From contig UQEU01000010.1 in the NCBI GenBank assembly GCA_900540085.1, forward strand, positions 1-63,507: DNA of 63,507 nt, read 5' to 3'. Numbering within the stretch: the first letter of the stretch is position 1; every line of letters starts with the position of its first letter. The notes beneath the pieces are model-generated. The model was not told the origin of the DNA and made no database searches. It saw nothing but the letters and a program-made list of their open reading frames with translations. The position numbers were made by a program, and so were the translations under genes. Origin of the DNA: an uncultured Eubacteriales bacterium (lineage in GTDB: Bacteria > Bacillota > Clostridia > Oscillospirales > Acutalibacteraceae). Below, one piece after another: positions 7,390 through 16,381 of the stretch.

Positions 7390-9134
7390 AAAAAGAAAAC
7401 AGAATTGTTACCGTAAAAAGAATTTTGGGTTATGTAAAAGATTATAAATTGCAGAGCTTTTCCGTTTTGCTGTTTTCCGTTTTGAGTGTAATATCAAGTT
7501 TATATATACCTGTTTTAATCGGTAACGCTATTGATTTGATAATCGGAAAAGGAAATGTTGATTTTTCAAAAATCACACACATTTTGCTGAAAGTCGCAGT
7601 TCTTGTAATAATCGGTGCGGTGTCGCAGTGGATAATGAATGTTTCGTCAAATAAAATCACATTCAGCGTAATAAGAGATATGCGTCACTCTGCTTTTACA
7701 AAATTAAATAAACTGCCCGTTGAATATCTTGACAATCATCCGAGCGGTGAAATTGTTTCTATGATAATTGCGGATATTGACCAGTTTGCAGACGGTCTGC
7801 TGATGGGATTTTCACAATTTTTCACAGGTATAATGACTATTGCGGGAACTCTTATATTTATGCTCAGTATAAATGTTTATCTTGCTCTTGTTGTAGTTGT
7901 AATCACACCGCTTTCAATCTTTGTCGCACGATTTATTGCAAAAAAAACATACAATATGTTTAAATTGCAGTCACAGTCAAGAGCAGAACAAACTGCTTTT
8001 GTAAACGAAGTTGTGTCAAATGCAAAGATTGTTAAAACTTTAAATCATCAAAAAGAAAATATGAAGAATTTTGATGAGATGAATGAAAAACTTTCAAAGT
8101 ATTCTTTAAAAGCAATTTTTTATTCATCAATAACAAATCCTGCCACAAGATTTGTAAATGGGGTTGTTTACGCTTTTGTCGCTTTGATAGGTGCTTTACT
8201 TTGTATATCGACAGGTACGGTGTCTTTCAGTGTGGGTATGCTGTCAGCATTTTTGAGTTACGCAAATCAATATACAAAACCGTTTAATGAGATAAGTTCT
8301 GTCATTACTGAACTGCAAAACGCTTTGGCTTGTGCTCAAAGAGTTTTTGATTTGCTTGATGAAAAAGAAATGCAAGATGATTTTGATAAAACTTTAGATA
8401 ATGTGTCAGGCAAAACAGAGTTTGAAAATGTGAGTTTTTCTTACGATAAAAATAAATCGCTCATTGAAGACTTCAGTTTAAAAGTCAAATCGGGAATGCG
8501 TGTCGCCGTTGTCGGACCTACCGGATGCGGTAAAACGACTCTTATAAATCTTTTGATGAGATTTTATGAAGTTGATAAAGGAAAAATTTTACTTGATGAC
8601 ATATCAATTTATGATATAAGTAAAAAAAATCTGCGTTCAAATTTCGGTATGGTACTTCAGGATACATGGCTTAAAAATGCCACCGTAAAAGATAATATTA
8701 AGATGTCAAATCCGAATGCCACGGATGAAGAGGTAATTGAAGCGGCAAAATCGGCACATGCTCATTCTTTTATAAAAAGATTGCCACACGGATATGACAC
8801 TATGCTCGGCGAAGACGGTTCAAATTTATCACAAGGACAAAAGCAATTACTTTGCATAGCGCGTATTATGCTGAAACTTCCGTCTGTTCTTATTCTTGAC
8901 GAAGCGACATCTTCAATAGATACAAGAACGGAATTGCAAGTACAAAACGCTTTTGCAAAATTGATGCAGGGAAGAACATCATTTGTTGTTGCCCACAGAC
9001 TTTCTACCGTCAAGGAAGCAGATTTAATTTTAGTTATGAAAGACGGAAAAATAATTGAAACGGGAAATCATACTGAACTTTTGAACAAAAAAGGTTTTTA
9101 TTTTGAGTTGTATAATTCTCAATTCGCCGAATAA
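7386..9134 (+). CDS. ABC exporter half-transporter, catalytic subunit
   Basis: Partner of the preceding gene (582 residues, six helices and an ATPase domain). Walker A GPTGCGKTT is near residue 377. Walker B has the catalytic Glu (LILDEATSSID), and the H-loop His is present (AHRLST). The signature is LSQGQ rather than LSGGQ. In a heterodimer that altered signature faces the partner's degenerate Walker site, so each protein contributes half of one inactive and one active site. The 4-nt overlap implies coupled translation and equal amounts. A MATE pump gene follows 60 nt later. Confidence 0.9.
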   Translation: MKKENRIVTVKRILGYVKDYKLQSFSVLLFSVLSVISSLYIPVLIGNAIDLIIGKGNVDFSKITHILLKVAVLVIIGAVSQWIMNVSSNKITFSVIRDMRHSAFTKLNKLPVEYLDNHPSGEIVSMIIADIDQFADGLLMGFSQFFTGIMTIAGTLIFMLSINVYLALVVVVITPLSIFVARFIAKKTYNMFKLQSQSRAEQTAFVNEVVSNAKIVKTLNHQKENMKNFDEMNEKLSKYSLKAIFYSSITNPATRFVNGVVYAFVALIGALLCISTGTVSFSVGMLSAFLSYANQYTKPFNEISSVITELQNALACAQRVFDLLDEKEMQDDFDKTLDNVSGKTEFENVSFSYDKNKSLIEDFSLKVKSGMRVAVVGPTGCGKTTLINLLMRFYEVDKGKILLDDISIYDISKKNLRSNFGMVLQDTWLKNATVKDNIKMSNPNATDEEVIEAAKSAHAHSFIKRLPHGYDTMLGEDGSNLSQGQKQLLCIARIMLKLPSVLILDEATSSIDTRTELQVQNAFAKLMQGRTSFVVAHRLSTVKEADLILVMKDGKIIETGNHTELLNKKGFYFELYNSQFAE

Positions 9135-9194
9135 TCATTAAAGTTCAAAAGTAATATTGACTTTTTTTATTGTTTTTGATAAGGTATCAAGGCT

Positions 9195-10559
9195 ATGGAA
9201 AATATATTAAATACTAAAGTTGAGAAAAAAGAATTTTACAAGTCCGTTATGGCACTTGTTTTGCCTATGGCAATTCAAAATTTAATAAATTTCGGAGTAA
9301 ATGCCGTCGATGTAATAATGCTCGGTAAAGTCGGAGAAATTGCACTTTCTGCATCTTCTCTTGCAGGTCAGGTGTATTTTGTACTCACTCTTTTTGCTTT
9401 TGGAATATCTTCGGGAGCCGCAGTGCTTGCTGCACAGTATTGGGGAAAAAAGGATACTGAAACTATTGAGAAAATATTAGGTTATTCATTGAGGCTCGGA
9501 GTCGCAATATCTGTTTTATTTACTGTTGCGGCACAGTTTTTTCCGGAAACCTTGATGAAAATTTTTACAAGTGAAGCAACGGTTATTCAAGAGGGTGCAG
9601 CTTATCTGCGAATTATTTCTGTTTCATACATTGTGTCTGTGTTTACAATGACCTATCTTAATATCATCAGAAGTGCAGAAAAAGTCGTTGTTTCAATGGT
9701 CATTTATTTTATTTCTTTAGTTATAAATGTCATTTTAAATGCAATCTTTATTTTCGGACTTTTGGGCAGTCCGGCACTTGGTGTAAAAGGTGCTGCCATT
9801 GCAACTACAATCGCAAGATTTACGGAAGTTGTGCTTGTAATAATTTATATTGCTAAAATAAATAAAACAGTTTTGTTTAAGTTTAAAGACTTTTTTGTAA
9901 AAGATAAAGTTTTGGCAAGGGATTTCTATAAGTATTCCGTTCCTGTAATTATAAACGAGGTTATTTGGGGACTCGGCGTTTCTGCCATTTCTGCCGTGCT
10001 TGGTCATTTGGGAAGCAGTGCAGTTGCCGCAAATTCTGTTGTTCAGGTTGTCAGACAGATTGCTATGGTTGTTGTGTTCGGTATTTCAAATGCAACGGCT
10101 ATAATGATAGGCAAAGTAATAGGGCAGGGCAAAAAAGATTACGCAAAAGTTTATGCGAAAAGATTTCAAATTCTTGCATTGTCTTTCGGTGCAGTAGGTG
10201 CTGTTTTGATTTTGCTCATTTCTCCGCTTATCAGACAGTTTATGACTCTCGGACCTGAAGCATCGGGATATTTGAGAGATATGTTGTTTGTGCTTTGCTA
10301 TTTCATTGTTGCACAGGCTTTCAATACAGTAACGATAGTCGGCGTATTTCGTGGCGGAGGCGATACAAAAGTAGGACTTGTTATAGATGTTACTACTTTG
10401 TGGGGTTGTGCTATTCTGTTCGGTGCTTTGGCTGCATTTGTTTTTGACGCACCTGTTATTGTTGTGTTTATGTTGCTTACAAGTGATGAAATCATAAAAA
10501 TACCTATGTGTATAGCCAGATATAAATCATATAAATGGCTGAATGATGTTACAAGGTAA
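9195..10559 (+). CDS. MATE family multidrug or metabolite efflux transporter
   Basis: A 454-residue membrane protein with about twelve hydrophobic helices in two similar halves. MATE features include VLPMAIQNLINFGVNAVDV near the start, GxxxGxAxL-like packing (GISSGAAVLAAQYWG), and the mirrored FGISNATAIMIGKVIGQG in the second half. It exports cationic compounds against Na+ or H+ gradients; the substrate cannot be read here. It lies 60 nt after the ABC genes and could share their transcript, since no terminator intervenes. It is closed by a strong terminator. Confidence 0.88.
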   Translation: MENILNTKVEKKEFYKSVMALVLPMAIQNLINFGVNAVDVIMLGKVGEIALSASSLAGQVYFVLTLFAFGISSGAAVLAAQYWGKKDTETIEKILGYSLRLGVAISVLFTVAAQFFPETLMKIFTSEATVIQEGAAYLRIISVSYIVSVFTMTYLNIIRSAEKVVVSMVIYFISLVINVILNAIFIFGLLGSPALGVKGAAIATTIARFTEVVLVIIYIAKINKTVLFKFKDFFVKDKVLARDFYKYSVPVIINEVIWGLGVSAISAVLGHLGSSAVAANSVVQVVRQIAMVVVFGISNATAIMIGKVIGQGKKDYAKVYAKRFQILALSFGAVGAVLILLISPLIRQFMTLGPEASGYLRDMLFVLCYFIVAQAFNTVTIVGVFRGGGDTKVGLVIDVTTLWGCAILFGALAAFVFDAPVIVVFMLLTSDEIIKIPMCIARYKSYKWLNDVTR

Positions 10560-10573
10560 ATTTAATTGTTTCA

Positions 10574-10609
10574 ATAAAGACTGATTGAAAAATCAGTCTT
10601 TATTTTTTT
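10574..10609 (+). terminator. terminator after MATE gene
   Basis: A perfect 13-bp stem (10574-10586 with 10591-10603), a GAAA tetraloop and a following T-run. Confidence 0.9.
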
Positions 10610-10819
10610 GTTAAGATTTTTCAAATGAAATTTTAATTTGAAATTTTTGCCAAAAATTATTTGTTTTAAAAAAATAGACAAAACGCTTATAAATAAACAA
10701 CTTTCAGTTTAATAAATTATTATTAAACTAAAAAATGAATTAAAATTTAAAAAAAATCTTCATGTGTCATTAATAACAAAAAAACTTAAAAAAATCATAT
10801 ACCTTTTGTAAATTTTTTC
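10610..10819. other. AT-rich intergenic stretch before the GPH transporter
   Basis: About 210 nt with no credible reading frame. It holds only AT-rich inverted repeats: TCAAAT/ATTTGA near 10620-10640, and the longer one listed separately at 10706. No riboswitch or tRNA-like structure was recognised. Confidence 0.5.
10706..10729. promoter_or_regulatory. inverted repeat upstream of the GPH transporter, possible operator
   Basis: AGTTTAATA and TATTAAACT form a perfect 9-bp inverted repeat around AATTAT. It lies about 90 nt upstream of the promoter -35. In DNA this AT-rich, a chance occurrence cannot be excluded. Confidence 0.3.
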
Positions 10820-10848
10820 TTGAAATAATTAAATTATAATGTTATTAT
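10820..10848 (+). promoter_or_regulatory. GPH transporter promoter
   Basis: TTGAAA (10820-10825), a 17-nt spacer and TATTAT (10843-10848) with TG one base before the -10. Confidence 0.6.
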
Positions 10849-10883
10849 TTATATAATGTCTAACTAAAAGTGAGGAGGATTTT

Positions 10884-13463
10884 ATGGCTCAAAATTTTAA
10901 AGAAAAAGCTATATCAACATTTGAAAATGTCAAATTTCACTGGACCACTCCTGCCAAAGGTTACTATATGCCCTATAAGGAAATTATAGGCTATGCAGGC
11001 GGCGGTATCGGTGTTCAGTTCATCGTTTGGATGGCACTTCAAATGATTTTGTCAACAACTAACATCTTAATCGGTAACACACTCGGTGTAGGTCAAACCG
11101 ATATGTACATAATGTATGTTATTGTTATTTTGGCAAACATTCCGTTGACTGCCATCAGAGCGAACATTATAGATAATACTCGCAACAAACAAGGTAAATA
11201 CAGACCGTATATTTTGCAGATGGGTATCCCTGTTTGTATTATCAACATTCTTTTTGTATGGTTTCCGTACGATAAATTCGGTGCATTGTTCGGCGAAGGC
11301 ACTTTCTTCGGCAAGGACAGAAGTTATGTTGTTATGTGTGCAGTTATTCTCATTCTTAACCTTGCACAACATTTCTTCTACTACTTCTTCTACGATGCTT
11401 ACGAAAACCTTATTCATGTTCTTTCTCCGAACTCTCAGGAAAGAGCAAATGTATCTTCAATCAAAGCGGTTATTTATTCTTTGGCACCTTCAATTATGAA
11501 TATCATAATTCCTATGGTTGCAAAAGCAGTAGCAAATGACAATATGTATGATATTCGTGTATATAAGTACACATATCCGCCTATCACAATCATTTCATTC
11601 TTCTTCCTTTTGTGGACTTATGTCAGCACAAAAGAAAAAATTGTACAGGCAAAATCTCACTTTATTGAAGTTAAGTTTATTGACGCTCTTCGTGAAGTTG
11701 CAAGAAACAAGTATTTTTGGATTATTTCACTTGCAGGTTGGCTTGGATTTTTGGAGAGTGCATTCAGCCAAATTTTAGCATATTTGTACAACTACGGCGG
11801 TTATTGTAACGGTAACCAATTCGCACTTATTCAGACAATTTACGGTAATGCTTCTCTTTGGGGTATGCTTGCAGCACCGTTCTGTATTAAAAAATGGGGT
11901 AAAAAAGCAGTTCTTATCGTTACTAACTTGATGAATATTATATTCATTGCTTTTATGATTCCTGTTCTTGATTTGTCTCCGGACGGAGCACTCATTTGGC
12001 TCATTCTTTCTTGTCTTTGGATGAATGCTCTTATGGGAAGTTTTGCTCATATTCTTAACCCTGCTATTCAGGCAGATATTCGTGACTATCAGCAATATGT
12101 ATCCGGCGAGCGTATCGACGGTATGTTCTCGGCTGTCGGTGCTATCGGTGCGGTTATTACACTTATCACTTCAAGTGTTCTTCCTATTATCAATGAACAC
12201 TACGGCATCAATATGCAAAAAGCAACTGAAGTTGTTAATGAACTTCAATACAGCAATGAAATAATGCACAACGGTGAGTCAATAGGTCAGGCAATTCAAA
12301 CGGCTGTTGCAGGTGCAAGTGGTAAAATTACACCATATTTTTCATTGTACGATCCTACAACTTTACATAACCTTCTTAAAATTCTCATCGTAGTTTCAAT
12401 TATCGGTGCTACAATCAATGTTGTTCCGTATTTTTGGTATGACCTTTCAGAAATCAAGCAAAGAGCAATTGTTGCAGTTCTTAAAATCAGAGCTTTGTTT
12501 GAGGACTTCGGTAACGGCGTACTTAATGACAAAGACCTTGTTGAAACTATCGAGATTATCGACTCTGCAAATGAACATTGCAATGCTGAAAAAAGAGTTG
12601 TCAATAAAGACAATATCAAGAAAGCAAAACAAGCAAAGTATGCAGATAACGATGCTAAAAAAGCTGCTGTAAAAGCTGCTAAAAAACAATACAATGACGA
12701 TATTGAGTTTAATAAACAGATTGATATTGCTAAATTTGTAATGAAAGAAATCCATAAGTTTGAAACACCTCACGGTATCAAAATGCTTGAAGAATCTTCA
12801 ATCATCTACACAAGCGGTGTAGAAGCACTTAAAAAAGAAGACATTTCATTTCTCAGACAAAAAGTTCGTGAAACAAAGCGTTTACCTAAAAATACTTATG
12901 AAGAAAAAGAAATCCGTAAAGAGATTTTAAGATTTTACCGCAACAGAATTACTGCCGCTAAATATATGAAAAAATATTTTGACGGCAAAGATATTGCTGT
13001 TCCGGACAAAACAAAAATCATAGAATTGTTTAATGCTGAAGATGAAAATGAAGCAGCACTTGAGAGTGCATACAAGAAATTGTATGAAGCTCAAAAAGCA
13101 AAAGACAATTCTTCTGTTTCAAAAATTAAGAATGAAATTAAGCAGTTGAAGAAAACTGCAAAAGAAATCGCTGAAGCAGAAAAAGTTGAGATTGCTTCTC
13201 AAACAAACTTTAACAGAGCCGCTAAACCGTATCTTGATGCTGAAAAACTCGTAAAACAGGCTGAAAACTACAAGCACTACGACGAAATCAAATCAAGATA
13301 TGACGCTGCTAAAGCTCGTGTTGAAGAAGAGGAAAGACTTGCTGAAGAAAAAGCAAAAGCAGAGCGTGAAGAAAAAATGCGTGAAACTGCAGAGAAAAAG
13401 GCAGCAAGAAAAGCAGAAAAAGAAGCTAAAAAATCAAATAAAGATAATAAAAAAAATAAATAA
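10884..13463 (+). CDS. GPH/MFS-type sugar-cation symporter with long charged C-terminal tail
   Basis: An 859-residue protein. Residues 1 to about 530 form a twelve-helix transporter of the glycoside-pentoside-hexuronide group, with DNTRNKQGKYRPYI after helix 2-3 and the RDYQQYVSGERIDGMF segment before helix 10. These normally take up glycosides or uronides with Na+ or H+. Residues about 531-859 are soluble, helical and rich in Lys, Glu and Ala, ending in a nearly pure K/E/A coiled-coil-like stretch. The tail is not a PTS IIA domain as in LacS. The ribosome site is GGAGGA. The gene is monocistronic with its own promoter and terminator, and no sugar-catabolic genes lie beside it. Confidence 0.82.
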   Translation: MAQNFKEKAISTFENVKFHWTTPAKGYYMPYKEIIGYAGGGIGVQFIVWMALQMILSTTNILIGNTLGVGQTDMYIMYVIVILANIPLTAIRANIIDNTRNKQGKYRPYILQMGIPVCIINILFVWFPYDKFGALFGEGTFFGKDRSYVVMCAVILILNLAQHFFYYFFYDAYENLIHVLSPNSQERANVSSIKAVIYSLAPSIMNIIIPMVAKAVANDNMYDIRVYKYTYPPITIISFFFLLWTYVSTKEKIVQAKSHFIEVKFIDALREVARNKYFWIISLAGWLGFLESAFSQILAYLYNYGGYCNGNQFALIQTIYGNASLWGMLAAPFCIKKWGKKAVLIVTNLMNIIFIAFMIPVLDLSPDGALIWLILSCLWMNALMGSFAHILNPAIQADIRDYQQYVSGERIDGMFSAVGAIGAVITLITSSVLPIINEHYGINMQKATEVVNELQYSNEIMHNGESIGQAIQTAVAGASGKITPYFSLYDPTTLHNLLKILIVVSIIGATINVVPYFWYDLSEIKQRAIVAVLKIRALFEDFGNGVLNDKDLVETIEIIDSANEHCNAEKRVVNKDNIKKAKQAKYADNDAKKAAVKAAKKQYNDDIEFNKQIDIAKFVMKEIHKFETPHGIKMLEESSIIYTSGVEALKKEDISFLRQKVRETKRLPKNTYEEKEIRKEILRFYRNRITAAKYMKKYFDGKDIAVPDKTKIIELFNAEDENEAALESAYKKLYEAQKAKDNSSVSKIKNEIKQLKKTAKEIAEAEKVEIASQTNFNRAAKPYLDAEKLVKQAENYKHYDEIKSRYDAAKARVEEEERLAEEKAKAEREEKMRETAEKKAARKAEKEAKKSNKDNKKNK

Positions 13464-13470
13464 TATTTTT

Positions 13471-13508
13471 AATCACCGTTCTTAACAGGACGGTGATTTT
13501 TTTGTTTT
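13471..13508 (+). terminator. terminator after GPH transporter
   Basis: AATCACCGT (13471-13479) pairs with ACGGTGATT (13490-13498), followed by a run of T. Confidence 0.85.
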
Positions 13509-13513
13509 TTTAA

Positions 13514-13542
13514 TTGAATTAAAATATTTGATATGATAAAAT
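13514..13542 (+). promoter_or_regulatory. ppa-cca promoter
   Basis: TTGAAT (13514-13519), a 17-nt spacer and TAAAAT (13537-13542), with an extended -10 TG. Confidence 0.6.
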
Positions 13543-13572
13543 TATATTAAATAATATGTTAGGAGTTTTGTT

Positions 13573-14100
13573 ATGAATATTTGGCATGATATATCACCCA
13601 AAAGAATTACACCTGATAAATTCTATGCAGTAATAGAAATATCAAAAGGCGGAAAAAACAAGTATGAGCTTGATAAAGAAACAGGACTTTTGAAACTTGA
13701 CCGTGTTTTGTTTACTTCTACACACTATCCTGCAAACTACGGTTTTATTCCGAGAACTTATGCAAGTGATAATGACCCTCTCGATGTTTTGGTTTTGTGC
13801 AGTGAAAAAATCTTGCCTATGACAATAGTTGAGTGTTTCCCGATAGGTGTTTTAAAGATGATTGACGACGGAGAAGCAGACGAAAAAATTATTGCGGTTC
13901 CTGTAAACGACCCGAACTATAATGAGTACAAAAACATTTCCGACCTTCCTCAACACAGATTTGACGAAATCAAGCATTTCTTTGAAGTTTATAAAACCCT
14001 TGAACACGATAAAGTTACAACCGTTTCCACTGTTGATGACAATGTTCACGCAAAAGAAATAATAAAAGCTTGTATGGATAGATATAATGAGTGTTTCTGA
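13573..14100 (+). CDS. ppa: Inorganic pyrophosphatase, family I
   Basis: Cytosolic Mg-dependent enzyme that hydrolyses pyrophosphate and so pulls biosynthetic reactions forward. The signature DNDPLD is at residues 66-71, with YELDKETG and THYPANYGFIP before it. It has 175 residues, as usual for bacterial family I (many Bacillota use family II instead). AGGAG lies 7 nt before the ATG. The 3' end overlaps cca by 14 nt, so the two are coupled; pyrophosphate is a product of the CCA reaction. Confidence 0.93.
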   Translation: MNIWHDISPKRITPDKFYAVIEISKGGKNKYELDKETGLLKLDRVLFTSTHYPANYGFIPRTYASDNDPLDVLVLCSEKILPMTIVECFPIGVLKMIDDGEADEKIIAVPVNDPNYNEYKNISDLPQHRFDEIKHFFEVYKTLEHDKVTTVSTVDDNVHAKEIIKACMDRYNECF

Positions 14101-15430
14101 AAAAATATATATACCCGAAAATGCGAAAATAATTATGGGTATTTTGATGGAAAACGATTGTGAAGCATATTTAGTAGGCGGTTTTGTTCGTGATTGTTTG
14201 CTCGGAAGAAAAACCAATGACTGTGATATTTGTACAGACGCTTTGCCAAATGAAGTTTCCGATATATTGAGAAATAACGGCATAAAAGTTTTTGAAACAG
14301 GAATAAAACACGGAACGGTAACGGCTGTTTTAAACGGCGAAAATATTGAGATTACGACATATCGTCAAGACGGCGAATATACCGATAATCGTCATCCTGA
14401 CAGTGTTTCTTTTGTAAGAGATTTAGAAAGCGATTTATCGCGTCGAGATTTCACTGTTAACGCTTTTGCCTATAACGGAATGCTCGTGGATTTTTACAAC
14501 GGCATAAACGATTTGGAAAACAGAGTAATCAGATGTGTCGGAAATCCGGACAAACGGTTTGAAGAAGATGCACTCAGAATTTTGCGTGCAATCAGATTTT
14601 CTTCTGTTTTAAATTTTGAAATAGAAGAAGAAACTAAAAAGTCTGTTTTTAAAAATTATCGTTTGCTTAAAAATGTTTCAAAAGAAAGAATTTTTTGCGA
14701 ACTTTCAAAATTGCTTTTGGGCGACAATGTTTTAAATGTTTTGCTTGAATACAGACCGATTTTTGCCTATTTGTGCAAAGATTTTGAATATTGTTTTGAT
14801 TTTCCTCAAAAAAATCCTTGGCATATTTACGATGTTTATACCCATATTTGTAAAACGGTTGAAAATTCTCCCAAAGATTTGATTATAAGACTTACAATGT
14901 TTTTTCACGATATTGCAAAGCCGCCCCGTGTTTCGTATGATGAAAACGGCACGGCACATTTTTACAAGCATCCTTATTACAGTTATAAAATCGCAGAAAA
15001 GTTTTTTGAAGAATATAAGGTTTCAAATGAAATCAAAAACAGCGTGTGTACCCTTATAAAGTACCACGATGCGTACATTTTGCCCAATAAGAATTCTGTC
15101 AGAAAATGGTTTTCAAAAATCGGTGTTGATTTAACTCGTAAACTTGTTTATGTTAAATTGGCAGATTTAAAATCGCAAAATTTAGAAAAAACTTCTGTCG
15201 AAATAGTTGAAGCAGAAAAAGTTTTCAATGCGATTGACAGTGTTTTGGCAGATGAAGACTGTTTTAAATTGTCGCAACTTGCCGTAAATGGATTTGATTT
15301 GTTGAAACTCGGATATTCAGGTAAAGAAATAGGCAATGCGTTGAACAAATTGCTCGAATTTGTTATAGAGGGCGGAAAAAATGACAAGAATATTTTGCTT
15401 AAATACTTGTCGGATATTGAAAAAAAATAA
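14087..15430 (+). CDS. cca: CCA tRNA nucleotidyltransferase with HD domain
   Basis: Adds or repairs the 3' CCA end of tRNAs. The class II polymerase core shows GGFVRD (residues 31-36), the catalytic Asp45-x-Asp47 in NDCDICT, RRDFTVNAFAYN and a template region with EEDALRILRAIRF. An HD phosphohydrolase domain follows (MFFHDIAKP at about 268-276), which in related enzymes gives phosphatase or phosphodiesterase activity. It has 447 residues. It starts inside the end of ppa. A promoter for the next operon lies in its last codons. Confidence 0.92.
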   Translation: MSVSEKIYIPENAKIIMGILMENDCEAYLVGGFVRDCLLGRKTNDCDICTDALPNEVSDILRNNGIKVFETGIKHGTVTAVLNGENIEITTYRQDGEYTDNRHPDSVSFVRDLESDLSRRDFTVNAFAYNGMLVDFYNGINDLENRVIRCVGNPDKRFEEDALRILRAIRFSSVLNFEIEEETKKSVFKNYRLLKNVSKERIFCELSKLLLGDNVLNVLLEYRPIFAYLCKDFEYCFDFPQKNPWHIYDVYTHICKTVENSPKDLIIRLTMFFHDIAKPPRVSYDENGTAHFYKHPYYSYKIAEKFFEEYKVSNEIKNSVCTLIKYHDAYILPNKNSVRKWFSKIGVDLTRKLVYVKLADLKSQNLEKTSVEIVEAEKVFNAIDSVLADEDCFKLSQLAVNGFDLLKLGYSGKEIGNALNKLLEFVIEGGKNDKNILLKYLSDIEKK

Positions 15431-15445
15431 GTAGTATGATAAAAT
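15417..15445 (+). promoter_or_regulatory. promoter of the lyase-TM-DUF5596 operon
   Basis: TTGAAA (15417-15422), a 17-nt spacer and TAAAAT (15440-15445), with TG one base before the -10. The -35 lies within the last codons of cca. A palindrome covers the -10. Confidence 0.65.
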
Positions 15446-15452
15446 ATCATAC
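15434..15452. promoter_or_regulatory. palindrome over the -10 box, candidate repressor operator
   Basis: GTATGATA and TATCATAC form a perfect 8-bp inverted repeat around AAA. It covers the -10 of the promoter above, where a bound dimeric repressor would block initiation. No regulator gene lies alongside. Confidence 0.5.
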
Positions 15453-15475
15453 AATAAATTATTGGAGAGTTTAAA

Positions 15476-16381
15476 ATGACAGATTTAAAAAAATTTAAAG
15501 GAATATTTACTGCACTTAATGTTATTTACGATGAAAACGACAATGTTGATTTGGAAAAAATCAAGCAACTTGTAAATGTTTATAAATCTAAAGGTGTAAA
15601 AGGTATATATGCCTGCGGTTCAACAGGCGAGGGCTTTCTTCTTTCTACACAAGAGAGAAAAGATGTCGCAAAGGCAATCGTAGAGGCTGCAAACGGTGAA
15701 ATGACCGTTATTGTTCATGTTGGCAGTGCATCAACAAAAGAAAGTGTTGAACTTGCAAAACACTGTGAAGAAATCGGCGCAGATGCTGTTTCAGCAGTTC
15801 CGTGTGTGTACTATCATCTTCCTGAGGAGTCTGTTGAACTTCATTGGAATACAATAATTGAGTCAACTTCTTTGCCGTTCATCATTTACAATATCCCACA
15901 GTTGACTGCATTCAATTTGAGTCCTCAGTTGCTTGCTAAAATGGCAGAAAACCCGAAAGTAATAGGTGTTAAAAATTCTGCTGAACCTGTATATCTTATG
16001 GAAAGATATAAAACTGCCGTTAATAAAGACTTTGTTGTGTTTAACGGTTCGGACGAACAGTATCTCGGCGGCAGAATGATGGGCGCTGACGCAGGTATCG
16101 GCGGTACATACGGTTGTATGCCGGAATTGTTCGTTGCTCTTGATGATATGATTAATAACGGCGAATACGAAAAAGCAAAAGAACTTCAAATTAAAATAAA
16201 TGATTGTATATTCTCTTTGCTTTCTCACGCTTCACTTTACGGTGCGGCAAAAGGTGTAATCTCAATCAGATACGGAATTGACTGCGGAGACCCGAGAAAA
16301 CCGTTATTGCCTGTTGATAAGGAAGAAGTAAGATATATCGCCGAGAAAATTGAAAGGTATGTTGGTGAGTTAAATGTCTGA
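15476..16381 (+). CDS. N-acetylneuraminate lyase / dihydrodipicolinate synthase family aldolase
   Basis: A 301-residue TIM-barrel class I aldolase. Visible are the pyruvate-binding GSTGE (48-52), Tyr138 in IIYNIP and the Schiff-base Lys166 in GVKNS. The sequences GSTGEGFLLS and YNIP resemble sialic acid lyases more than DapA, so cleavage of N-acetylneuraminate to N-acetylmannosamine and pyruvate is plausible. No nanE, nanK or sialic acid transporter is nearby, so another keto-acid sugar is possible. It has its own promoter with a palindrome, and it overlaps the next gene by 8 nt. Confidence 0.8.
   Translation: MTDLKKFKGIFTALNVIYDENDNVDLEKIKQLVNVYKSKGVKGIYACGSTGEGFLLSTQERKDVAKAIVEAANGEMTVIVHVGSASTKESVELAKHCEEIGADAVSAVPCVYYHLPEESVELHWNTIIESTSLPFIIYNIPQLTAFNLSPQLLAKMAENPKVIGVKNSAEPVYLMERYKTAVNKDFVVFNGSDEQYLGGRMMGADAGIGGTYGCMPELFVALDDMINNGEYEKAKELQIKINDCIFSLLSHASLYGAAKGVISIRYGIDCGDPRKPLLPVDKEEVRYIAEKIERYVGELNV

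Noticed and set aside
15476..16381. Calling the aldolase DapA
   Set aside because: lysA is in the window, but the GSTGEGFLLS and IYNIP signatures fit the sialic acid lyase side better, and the gene sits in an unrelated, separately regulated operon. No symbol was assigned.
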